Shown here: positions 8,901-16,452 of the stretch, piece by piece | Layout: every line of letters begins with the position of its first letter | Position numbering within the stretch: the stretch's first letter is position 1 | Assembly (NCBI GenBank): GCA_040307645.1 | Contig: JAWRJF010000056.1 | Span: 1-36,320, forward strand | Direction: 5' to 3' | DNA: 36,320 bases | Origin: JAVXAG01 sp040307645 | Lineage (GTDB): Bacteria > Bacillota > Clostridia > Peptostreptococcales > Anaerovoracaceae | Notes under the pieces: model-generated | The model's database searches: none | Told to the model about the DNA's origin: nothing | What the model saw: the letters and a program-made list of their open reading frames with translations, nothing else | Made by a program: the position numbers and the translations under genes

Positions 8901-10995
8901 AAAGCTTAGAGATTATGTTAATGCAAGAAATAATTGTGATGGAAAACACATAGTGTTAACTGGTGATATTACTTTGCCGGAAGATTGGGAACCAATCGGA
9001 AAGTATTCATGGAGGGATGCTGATAGAAGATGTTATTTTGCAGGTAATTTTAATGGTCAAAGTCATACAATAACAATGAAGAGTGGTCAAACAGAGCCAT
9101 TATTTGGAAGCTTTAATGGTACTTCTTCAGATAGCAAAGTTAATATAAAAAATTTAAATCTTGAAGTAAAAAATACTAACAAGCTTAATTGTGCCTTAGC
9201 TATGTATGCTGGCACAAAGGGTCGAATAACAATGTCCAATGTTACTTTAAAGGGTAAGATGGAAAATGCTTCAGCAGGTCTATTATATGGTGTTTTCCAA
9301 AACTTTACTATGGAAAACTGCAGGATAAAAAGTGGCAGTATTATAAGTGGAGGCGAGTTAGTTAGTGGTATTGTCTCATTACAAAGAAGTGGCGGCTCTG
9401 ATGGTACAGACTCTCCAGTTACTATAGTAAAAAATTGTGTTCTTGAAGATAATGTATCCATTATTTCATATGGAGCATCCGGCATATCTGACGCTGCGAC
9501 GGCAAAAGGCGTTGGGGGCATGATTGCTTACGGATGTGCATATTTTGAAGGATGCGAAAACCATGCTGACTTTATCGTAAAAAGCGTTGAAGGAGGATGT
9601 GCCGTTGGTGGAATGATGGGATCTGGAAACTCAGTATCATCCTTAAAGGCTGGGTTTGTAAAATGTATAAATACCGGTAATATCACGGTAACTTCAACAG
9701 GAGCCAATGCAAGTGGTATTGGAGGACTTTACGGATCACCGTATAGATACAATGATACATATGCTATTACATTTGAAGATTGCTATAACACAGGAACTAT
9801 AAAGGTAACAGGCAGAGATGCTAAATATATAGGAGGACTTGCAGGACAGGGATGGAGCTTCAAAGACTGCTATTCCTATGGTGATATTATTGTTCCTAAG
9901 ACTGCTAAATATATAGGACCATTAAGCGGTGGTAATGAAGGTGAAGCTAATGCAGCAGTTAATTCCTTCTATGGATTTAATAATGATAACTTGGTAACGA
10001 ATGATACATTTATAGATAATGGTGCAACTAGACAAAGCAGTGAAGACTTTGAAAGTGGTAAAGTTGCTCATCTAATTAAGAAGAAAGCAATCAACAAATG
10101 GACTCAGAGTGAGATAAAGAAATATCCAGAGTTAGGAGAACCAAATTATTATAAAATAACAAGTCGTGTTAAAGATGATGATACTTATGGACAAATTGGT
10201 ACTGTTAAACTATATGCAATTGCAAAGGGAGTTAGTAAGTCATCTACTAGTCAAGGCGAGCTTTATGTACCATACAATACTAAAGTAAAAGTAGTAGCAA
10301 CTCCGAAAGAAACAGAAATCAAAACCGATGATAAGGGGAATAAGTTTAAATATATATATAGAATTGAAAAGATTATTGTTTCAGGAGATAAAACAATCGA
10401 ATTGAAAAATGGTGAATCTTTTGAATTTACAACTGATGAGACAGATGTTGAAGTTATATTTAAATGCAAAAAAGAAGCAGTTATTGATGTAATTCCAAGC
10501 CCAGGTGATGGAACCGGAACCGGGGAAGGAAATGGAACCGGAGATGGAAATGGAACCGGAACCGGAAACGGGGATGGTACTGGAAACCAAGATGGAGCTG
10601 GTAATGGAACAGGCAATAATGGAAATAGTGGTGATTTGACTAAACCTAACACAGGAAATGGAAATGGCAGTGGACAGGGCACAGGAAATGTGGAAGAAGG
10701 CGGACATGGTGATCAAACTATTTCTGTCAACACAGAATCAGAAACCAAGCCAGTAGTACGTGAAAAAGAAGCAAAAATGAATAACGCTGAAATTAATAAA
10801 GAACAGAAAGAATCATTGAACATAGAAGATGATGGTTCATCACAGTCTTTAGAAGATGATGAAGAAAAAACAACTGTATTCCAAATAATAAAAAAAGTAG
10901 TAAAAGAAAATCCTGTGGCAACAGGAGTTGTCGGTATTGCAGTTATAGGTGCTATAGGTTTTGGGGCGTTTAGACGATTTAGAAAAGTACAATAA
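5977..10995 (+). CDS. Giant surface protein with GLUG and InlB B-repeats, C-terminal membrane anchor
   Basis: A 1672-residue exported protein starting at TTG with AGGAGG close upstream. Residues 1-28 form a signal peptide. Residues about 135-510 carry many GLUG-type repeats (GGIVGYAEG, GGIVGKID, AGIAGYTHS) expected to form a right-handed beta solenoid. Residues about 700-957 contain three InlB B-repeat/Flg_new units (TFDGNGG to IYAGW, TFDANGG to LYAGW, TFNANGG to TAKW). A second GLUG-like solenoid covers about 970-1370. A Gly/Thr/Asn-rich linker follows at about 1510-1570, then an acidic stretch and one transmembrane helix (about 1644-1664) with a basic tail FRRFRKVQ. There is no LPXTG motif, so it is probably held by the membrane helix. 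It may act as an adhesin-like or scaffold protein. A role in corrinoid capture is inferred only from its place third in the riboswitch operon. Confidence 0.85.
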   Translation: MKKARTFLSMFLCLVLVLAQFTYFSYGSDNINNQDNKVNSGITISEIIENQELYSNNTVFLVKNGNDLKLLSTLVDSGKDFKDKIVYLSPESGEEIDVSSIPWEPIGSESERFDGTFDGQDYIIKGITVSNSERYQGLFGGVGGTVKNLTVEGDITANQYVGGITGYATSGATFQNLKNRINLTNSSTFTGGIVGYAEGTEGTISFIKCENMATISGTGNFAGGIVGKIDQIGSNFEDCVNSGTVTGQGTNVAGIAGYTHSMDMSPSVFNRCTNNGKVENIGTNKNYTAGILGQVNSGYATMSYCSNGESGSVEGNGGYTAGIIGKSGTFLNMNNCNNAGIVSQANGKTPTGGIIGQLDKTPIAVEGCYNSGHVIGSGTYTGGIVGNIVDGTNYGVKYCYNSGYVISNGDYVGGIAGIVDGFFVYSQGYSYSYVSYSYNTGTVIGSGANTYAGGISGANAIKKAGWPGIEGSGIYGYNIGCYNSGIIMAKEAVKIGAITGYKFGSNLNCCAIQDLDNYKILPEGANELSDIIANYTTYEAATSVADSVNATFNNKEDFASGRVAYILDGGETTSRSEIWGQGLTAPVIADSVNRPVYKVLIDVNKDNIPEEIHNTISYGEKDDVNELYIPKGYNLSVEVKSAEGYMLNTIAALDAEGNKITSKITQDNEKTFIDFKTPEEGKTVSLSASFIKIPENIGDESKITFDGNGGFFKIEGADNLNEISKTIKVGERIEKPATPVNGAYEFRGWFTDKECKEPFDFTSVVTNSMIIYAGWDTDSDYHDVTFDANGGVFADHLKSKVQTVKAGNIVILPEEPSRIGYLFRGWFQDKDMNKKYDISNKISEAVTLYAGWQSLGTGVEGEPGYIAPQYLVTFNANGGYFDIDGSKVPSVEIMVNKGETITDVPSPKRDIESAIRYDFAEWQVSGTTWDNNQPISGNTVVTAKWEETDVFAEMMEQHGDSEEDPIEIPDIGTLIKLRDYVNARNNCDGKHIVLTGDITLPEDWEPIGKYSWRDADRRCYFAGNFNGQSHTITMKSGQTEPLFGSFNGTSSDSKVNIKNLNLEVKNTNKLNCALAMYAGTKGRITMSNVTLKGKMENASAGLLYGVFQNFTMENCRIKSGSIISGGELVSGIVSLQRSGGSDGTDSPVTIVKNCVLEDNVSIISYGASGISDAATAKGVGGMIAYGCAYFEGCENHADFIVKSVEGGCAVGGMMGSGNSVSSLKAGFVKCINTGNITVTSTGANASGIGGLYGSPYRYNDTYAITFEDCYNTGTIKVTGRDAKYIGGLAGQGWSFKDCYSYGDIIVPKTAKYIGPLSGGNEGEANAAVNSFYGFNNDNLVTNDTFIDNGATRQSSEDFESGKVAHLIKKKAINKWTQSEIKKYPELGEPNYYKITSRVKDDDTYGQIGTVKLYAIAKGVSKSSTSQGELYVPYNTKVKVVATPKETEIKTDDKGNKFKYIYRIEKIIVSGDKTIELKNGESFEFTTDETDVEVIFKCKKEAVIDVIPSPGDGTGTGEGNGTGDGNGTGTGNGDGTGNQDGAGNGTGNNGNSGDLTKPNTGNGNGSGQGTGNVEEGGHGDQTISVNTESETKPVVREKEAKMNNAEINKEQKESLNIEDDGSSQSLEDDEEKTTVFQIIKKVVKENPVATGVVGIAVIGAIGFGAFRRFRKVQ
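10507..10690 (+). repeat. Low-complexity coding repeat for a Gly/Thr/Asn linker
   Basis: Short imperfect repeats of GGAACCGGA and GGAAATGGA encode runs such as GTGTGEGNGTGDGNGTG. This is a flexible linker between the surface repeats and the membrane anchor of the GLUG protein. It is coding, with no frame break. Copy number could vary by slippage. Confidence 0.75.
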
Positions 10996-11037
10996 TATTA
11001 TTTGATTCAAGCAGGGCTTGCCTAGGAAGGAGAAACG

Positions 11038-12456
11038 GTGGAACAAAAGAGAAAGAACAAAGACATTTTTGTTTTATGTATAAGTATTTTATTAATAATA
11101 ATGGTAGTTGCCATGTCGTTTTTTAATCCAAAAGTAAGCGAGCCAAAGAATAAATTAACTAATGATATTGAAAAGCTCCAATTGCTATCATCAGCAGAGA
11201 AGGACATTTCACTTGAAAATCAACAGGATAATCCTAATAAAGATAATCCGATCACAAAGGAAAATTTAGAAAAAAAAGAAAAGGTAACAAAAAAAGAAAG
11301 TGTAACAAAAAAAGAAGAGAAAAAGAAAAACGAAAAAAATGACAATAATAATGAGCAATCAGGGGGAAAGCCAAGTGAAGAAAACCAAGAATATCAGGAT
11401 TTAGCTGAAGATGCATATGCAGAAAGCACATTGGAAATAAAAAATCTGATAGAAGAAATAGGCATTAATGATGAGCAACAGATTATTTACGCAAAGGCTA
11501 TTACGGGTGCTGGAAAGGAAACATTACTACAGGCCATTAACGGAATATATTCTATATATTTAAGCACTCAGGGCACGACAATAGTGCAAATAAAGTATAA
11601 GGATAATGAGGGGAAAATACAAACCTACATAAAAAAAATTACGTACAAAAGACCGGAAGGCTCAACCCCCCAAAAAAAACAACCAATAATACATACAAAC
11701 TTGACAGATCAGGCAGTATATACCAACAATCCACTGAACTTTGATATCTGGGTTACTAATTATAGAGGAAAAGAACTGGCATATAACAATATGGAAGTGA
11801 CAATTAATGGGAGTCCTGCAAATTACGTTGGGGAAATGGGAAGGCAAACCTATAGAGTTACATTAAATACTGGTGCGAATACTATAAAAATAAAAGTAAC
11901 AGATACTTATCAATACACAGTTACGAAAACTTATACTGTTTATTACAAGTCGGGAAAAGGGAAAATAAAAATTAGCCTGGAGGCTGGTGTAATTGGTAAA
12001 AAGTACTTAATAAAGCCAACTACAATGGAAATAGAATCAGGGACTTCCCTTGCATATACCATAGTCCAGTTCTTGGAAAACTATGGCTACGATTATATAT
12101 ATTCAGGTAGCCTGGATGATGGATTTTACTTATCTAAGGTGTCGAAAAAGAATATGATAAAGGGATATAAAATTCCTGGTTCACTAATAAAAAAAATAGA
12201 AGAGGATGGGCTGATTTTTGATAAAGACAATTACGAAAATCTTAATGGATTAGGTGAGTTTGATTTTTGTCAGGGATCAGGATGGATGTATTCTATAAAC
12301 GGAGTATATGCATCTTATGGCCTTGATAAAGCATATGTGCAAGATGGTGATACTGTTAGAATTAGATTTACTCTTGCCTATGGAAAAGACATTGGAGGGT
12401 TCTCTGTAACAGGAGGAAGCTACGGTACATTGAAAGACTATGGAAGAGAATGGTAG
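11038..12456 (+). CDS. Membrane-anchored DUF4430 (transcobalamin beta-domain-like) protein
   Basis: A 472-residue protein starting at GTG with AAGGAG upstream. A transmembrane helix or uncleaved signal anchor spans residues 9-30. Residues about 70-118 form a highly charged Lys/Glu/Asn linker suited to crossing the wall. Residues about 120-205 are a mixed region, 217-304 look like an Ig/cadherin-like beta sandwich, and 309-455 form a DUF4430 domain with the hallmark GSGWMYSIN (413-421) followed by DGDTVRIRFTL. DUF4430 is the bacterial relative of the C-terminal domain of intrinsic factor and transcobalamin, which covers one face of bound cobalamin. Placement in a cobalamin-riboswitch operon makes corrinoid binding plausible but unproven. 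The alpha-barrel half seen in animal transporters is absent here but present in the lipoprotein at 18443. Confidence 0.86.
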   Translation: MEQKRKNKDIFVLCISILLIIMVVAMSFFNPKVSEPKNKLTNDIEKLQLLSSAEKDISLENQQDNPNKDNPITKENLEKKEKVTKKESVTKKEEKKKNEKNDNNNEQSGGKPSEENQEYQDLAEDAYAESTLEIKNLIEEIGINDEQQIIYAKAITGAGKETLLQAINGIYSIYLSTQGTTIVQIKYKDNEGKIQTYIKKITYKRPEGSTPQKKQPIIHTNLTDQAVYTNNPLNFDIWVTNYRGKELAYNNMEVTINGSPANYVGEMGRQTYRVTLNTGANTIKIKVTDTYQYTVTKTYTVYYKSGKGKIKISLEAGVIGKKYLIKPTTMEIESGTSLAYTIVQFLENYGYDYIYSGSLDDGFYLSKVSKKNMIKGYKIPGSLIKKIEEDGLIFDKDNYENLNGLGEFDFCQGSGWMYSINGVYASYGLDKAYVQDGDTVRIRFTLAYGKDIGGFSVTGGSYGTLKDYGREW

Positions 12457-12468
12457 GAGGGTATACAG

Positions 12469-13395
12469 ATGAATAACGAATCACAGAAAATAATGAACGA
12501 GATTAAAAAAGCAATTAAAGGTAAAGATGATGTAATTGAAAAGGTTCTTGTGGCTATATTGGCAAAGGGTCATATTCTTATTGAGGATGTACCAGGAGTA
12601 GGAAAAACCACATTAGCATTAGCATTTAGCAAGGCTTTAGGTTTAGATTATAAGCGTATGCAGTTTACTCCCGATGTAGTTCCCTCAGATATTGTTGGCT
12701 TTTCAATGTATAATCGACAGACAGAAAAATTTGAATATAAAAGTGGTGCAGTAATATGTAATCTGTTTTTAGCTGATGAAATAAACAGAACATCTAGTAA
12801 AACCCAGTCAGCTCTTTTAGAGGTAATGGAAGAAAATCAAATAACAGTGGACGGAAATACTCATGATATACCGTCTCCATTTACTGTAATTGCAACTCAA
12901 AATCCTTCAGGTGGTGCAGGTACCCAAATGCTTCCTCAGGCTCAATTAGATAGATTTTTAATTAAAATATCTATGGGATATCCTGATTATGAAAGTCAAA
13001 TAGAGATATTAAAAGACAGACAGAAGGTGAATCCGATAAATTATTTAGATGAGGTGGCAACAAGAAAGGAAATATCAGATATGCAAAACAGTGTAGATTC
13101 TGTTTTTTCCTCAGATGAAATTTTGGGATATATTACCAGACTGGCAGAGGCTACAAGAAATCACAATCTGATTACTTTAGGCATAAGTCCTAGAGGTGCT
13201 TTGGCATTAAATAGAGCGGCAAAGGCAAAGGCGTTTATTAACGGAAAAGATTTTGTATTGCCAAAGGATGTAAGAGAGGTTTTCCTTGATGTTTGTGCTC
13301 ACAGAATTATTCTAAACGCAAAGGCTCGAATTGAAGAGAAAAATGAGACGGATTTACTTAAAGAAATACTTTCCCAGGTAAAGATAGATGAGTAA
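12469..13395 (+). CDS. MoxR-family AAA+ ATPase
   Basis: A 308-residue cytoplasmic AAA+ ATPase. Walker A is VPGVGKTTLA near residues 40-49, Walker B LFLADEINR near 101-109, sensor 1 TVIATQNP near 142-149, and a C-terminal lid domain follows. MoxR proteins act as chaperone-like ATPases, commonly encoded with DUF58 and transglutaminase-like membrane proteins, as here. The start follows GGAGGG after a 12-base gap, and the stop overlaps the next gene by 8 bases. In this operon it probably drives maturation or assembly of a membrane or surface complex. The partner is unknown. Confidence 0.92.
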   Translation: MNNESQKIMNEIKKAIKGKDDVIEKVLVAILAKGHILIEDVPGVGKTTLALAFSKALGLDYKRMQFTPDVVPSDIVGFSMYNRQTEKFEYKSGAVICNLFLADEINRTSSKTQSALLEVMEENQITVDGNTHDIPSPFTVIATQNPSGGAGTQMLPQAQLDRFLIKISMGYPDYESQIEILKDRQKVNPINYLDEVATRKEISDMQNSVDSVFSSDEILGYITRLAEATRNHNLITLGISPRGALALNRAAKAKAFINGKDFVLPKDVREVFLDVCAHRIILNAKARIEEKNETDLLKEILSQVKIDE

Positions 13396-14410
13396 AAATA
13401 GATTGATTTTTATTTTATGGATTATTGTACTCTTGTTATTTTATATTTTTACCGGGAATCTTGCACCGTTATTAGGACTTCTAGGAACATTGATTATTTG
13501 GATAGTATCAGTTCTGTGGGCAGTTATGGTTAGACGAAAAGTACAGGTTTTCGTAAATTTACAGGGGTCTTTGGGAAATGAATTTGTTTCTTTATGTGAA
13601 ATAAAGCTTTCTTCACAAAAAGTATTATACTTTGCAATGGTTTTTGCAGAGCTAGAATATGTAAATTGTTTAACTTTAGATAGGATTAATATAAAATGCA
13701 AAGTTCCTAACACAGTAAAAGTGGAGAGCCAGTTTTGCGGCAAAGTACAGGTATATTTGAAGAAGGTAATAGTAAGTGATATTTTTGGAGTATTACGGCT
13801 TAAGGTGGAGAATACTCTAGAACCAAAATATGTTGCCCTGATGATTCCGGAGACCTACCAAATAGATTGCAGCCAACAATTGGTGAAACTGATGGATGTA
13901 GACGGTATTACATACTCAGAAACTGTAGCAGGATCTGACCCTAGTGAAACCTTTGAGATTAGAGAGTATAAACCAGGTGACAGGGTTAAAGGTATACATT
14001 GGAAATTGTCTAATAAATTAGATCAAATAATGTATAAGGAATCTAGTTTTCCTCTAAAAAATTCCATGTTGATATTAATGGAAACAAGCTTTAATCAGAA
14101 TGGCGACATATTAAAAAGGACAAGTAATGACGTTGTAACTTCAACTATATCATTATCGGAATCTTTACTAGATATGGGAATTAACCATCATATTGGATGG
14201 ATGAACTATGAAGAGAATAGATTTATTTTACATCAAATAAACACCTCAGATAATCTCATCGGTGTTATTGGTTTTATACTAGGAACGCCTTTTGTAAGTG
14301 GTAATGAACAAGTGAAAGAAAAATATTATAAGGAATGTGGTGAGTGTCAATTCCCACATATGGCAATAATCGATGGAAAAATTGAAAATGAACTTAAATT
14401 ATACAATTGA
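13388..14410 (+). CDS. DUF58 family membrane protein
   Basis: A 340-residue protein with two N-terminal transmembrane helices (about 6-22 and 26-48) and a large soluble part. The DUF58 signature is clear around residues 188-219 (FEIREYKPGDRVKGIHWKLS, then MYKESSFPL). DUF58 proteins have a von Willebrand A-like fold and nearly always pair with MoxR ATPases. The gene overlaps moxR by 8 bases and the transglutaminase-like gene by up to 38 bases, so the three are translationally linked. The exact function of the family is not settled; scaffolding of a MoxR-dependent complex is a fair inference. Confidence 0.88.
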   Translation: MSKNRLIFILWIIVLLLFYIFTGNLAPLLGLLGTLIIWIVSVLWAVMVRRKVQVFVNLQGSLGNEFVSLCEIKLSSQKVLYFAMVFAELEYVNCLTLDRINIKCKVPNTVKVESQFCGKVQVYLKKVIVSDIFGVLRLKVENTLEPKYVALMIPETYQIDCSQQLVKLMDVDGITYSETVAGSDPSETFEIREYKPGDRVKGIHWKLSNKLDQIMYKESSFPLKNSMLILMETSFNQNGDILKRTSNDVVTSTISLSESLLDMGINHHIGWMNYEENRFILHQINTSDNLIGVIGFILGTPFVSGNEQVKEKYYKECGECQFPHMAIIDGKIENELKLYN

Positions 14411-16451
14411 AAAAGAAAATGTAAATGACTTTAAAATATTGGATTGCATCTTAGGATTATTATGTGGTATCAGCTTTATTATTGCTTTTATTACTACTAT
14501 TACGGGTAAAATAGCGATGAATTCAAATTTAGATTCATTGCTTAATGATGTAGCAAAAAATATTAGCATGAGATATCTAAATGTGCATGACTATTATGTG
14601 AGCAATACTAGTGGAGTGCTTTATTATTTCCTTTTAGGGGTAATAACCATTCTTTTGACAGTGATTTTCAGTATTTCTATTAAGAGAAGATGGTGGGGAG
14701 TTTTCATTGTATCTCTATCCATTATCGCAGGGACCTTCGTTTTTCTGCCAAATTCTTTGTGGGTACCGGGGCTTTTATCAATTGGTTTTAACGCATTAGC
14801 TATAATATACATAATCTGTTTGGGAAAAAGGCAGAGGAAGTATTTGATTTTCTTGTCAGTGTGTGTTTTTTTTATAAGTATTATTTTTGGCAACGCGTTA
14901 ATAAATATTAATGGTGATTTTAAACAAACTGAAAGTCCAATAAAAGGTTTTGTTTATGAGATTCGTTTTGGTGATAAGGGTATTGGGAACTTACCATTAG
15001 GTGATTTTTCAAATTTAGAGGGATTGGAGCTTTCTAATGATGTATGCTTAAAAGTAAAAATGTCAAAACCACAGTCTTATTATTTAAAAGGTTTTGTTGG
15101 TGAAAAATATAATGGTCATGGATGGGAAAAAATCGAGAACAAGGAAAAGGTTAAGTATAATGATTTGTTTTACTGGTTATACAAAAATCAATTTATAAGC
15201 CATAGTATAATGTCAACTGCAGAAGAAGAATCAGGCTTGAATTATGAAAAAAATACTATGGAAATTAATAATGTTGGTTCTGACAGACATTATATTTATT
15301 TACCATATGAACTTGATAGAATTAAAGATTATACAGAAAACTCTATAGATGATGGTTCCTTAGTTTCGAAAAAGATTTTTGGTGAAAAAAAGTACACCAT
15401 TACTACAATGGAAAGTAGTGTGGATAATTACTATAATATTTTAAATAAGATCTATAACTTAGACGAAAAAAATAACCAGTTTTTAGAAAATGAGTATAAT
15501 TATAAAAAATATGTCTATGATAATTATCTTTTTTTACCCCCAAATACCCAAGAGTATTTAAATAGTATTATTGAAAATAAAGGAAAGAAAAATATAAATG
15601 AAGTGAAAGCTATAGTGTTAAGATACTTAAACGAATTTAAGTATGACGAAAGTTTGGCATTTAATTTAGACGATGGTGATTTCTTTGAACATTTTACAGA
15701 AACTAAATCTGGATATTCAGTTCATTTTGCAACAGCCTCAGCTTTAATATTTAGATACTACGGGATTCCGGCAAGGTACGTAGAAGGGTATTTAATAACA
15801 CCAAAGGATGTAAAAAGTGGTAAGAAAAATAAGGAAATTAAAGTTAAAGGGACAAATGCCCATGCATGGATGGAGTATTACCAGGATGGTATAGGGTGGA
15901 TACCTTTTGAAACTACTTCTCCTTATATCGGAGTTATGGGCAGCGAGGATAATATATCATTTCTAGGTGATGCAAATCAGGATAATGATATTAAAGATGG
16001 ACAAAAGCAAGAAGAAAAAAAACCTAAAGAGAAAAACACAGTATTACAGCAAACAACTATATCTTATATAGGGATTGCAATTTTAGTTTTTTTATTAATT
16101 ATCTTAATAATAATAATAGTGTTGATACTGTGGACAATCAAGAAAAAAACAGGTAAAAAGAAAAGATTTGATGAGATTGATGATAAGATAGCACTAAAGA
16201 GTATGGCCTTTTATGTAATGGAAGTGCTTTATAAAAATGGACTTGAAATGAAAAATATCCCTTATATTGAAATGGGAGAAGAGGTGAAGTCAATTGGTGG
16301 AGATGGTATTTATGATGAGTTTATGACCTTCATGAAAATATATGAAAAAGCTTTGTATACTCCGTTTGAGCTTACAAAGGAAGAACGGTTCAAAGCAAAA
16401 AACTTTGCTTTGAATATTAAAAAAAGTTTAAGAAAGAGAGGAAAAAAATAA
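14373..16451 (+). CDS. Transglutaminase-like membrane protein with Ser at the catalytic Cys position
   Basis: A 692-residue TgpA-like protein. Five N-terminal transmembrane helices (about 22-47, 80-102, 107-126, 129-151, 156-177) are followed by an outer region with a transglutaminase core at about 395-530, a C-terminal helix at about 563-588 and a cytoplasmic tail resembling the DUF4129-type end of such proteins. The core motif reads KSGYSVHFATASA with GIPARYVEGYL after it. Active relatives have GYC at this point; here the codon at 15717-15719 is TCA, so residue 449 is Ser. His497 (NAHAWMEYY) and the acidic position Glu513 (WIPFETTSP) are kept. It may be an inactive, ligand-binding or Ser-dependent version. 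ATG at 14388 (MNLNYTIEK) is an alternative start, and neither has a strong ribosome binding site. It follows MoxR and DUF58 in the usual order. Confidence 0.85.
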   Translation: MEKLKMNLNYTIEKENVNDFKILDCILGLLCGISFIIAFITTITGKIAMNSNLDSLLNDVAKNISMRYLNVHDYYVSNTSGVLYYFLLGVITILLTVIFSISIKRRWWGVFIVSLSIIAGTFVFLPNSLWVPGLLSIGFNALAIIYIICLGKRQRKYLIFLSVCVFFISIIFGNALININGDFKQTESPIKGFVYEIRFGDKGIGNLPLGDFSNLEGLELSNDVCLKVKMSKPQSYYLKGFVGEKYNGHGWEKIENKEKVKYNDLFYWLYKNQFISHSIMSTAEEESGLNYEKNTMEINNVGSDRHYIYLPYELDRIKDYTENSIDDGSLVSKKIFGEKKYTITTMESSVDNYYNILNKIYNLDEKNNQFLENEYNYKKYVYDNYLFLPPNTQEYLNSIIENKGKKNINEVKAIVLRYLNEFKYDESLAFNLDDGDFFEHFTETKSGYSVHFATASALIFRYYGIPARYVEGYLITPKDVKSGKKNKEIKVKGTNAHAWMEYYQDGIGWIPFETTSPYIGVMGSEDNISFLGDANQDNDIKDGQKQEEKKPKEKNTVLQQTTISYIGIAILVFLLIILIIIIVLILWTIKKKTGKKKRFDEIDDKIALKSMAFYVMEVLYKNGLEMKNIPYIEMGEEVKSIGGDGIYDEFMTFMKIYEKALYTPFELTKEERFKAKNFALNIKKSLRKRGKK

Positions 16452-16452
16452 A

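Noticed and set aside
10600..10660. KPNTGN segment as a possible LPXTG-type sorting signal
   Set aside because: It sits over 100 residues before the C-terminal membrane helix and lacks the LPxTG pattern; it is part of the Gly-rich linker.
10263..10682. Pro-rich minus-strand frame of 139 codons opposite the Gly-rich linker
   Set aside because: Its Pro/Phe/Val repeats are the complement of the GGAACCGGA-type coding repeats; no independent start signal.
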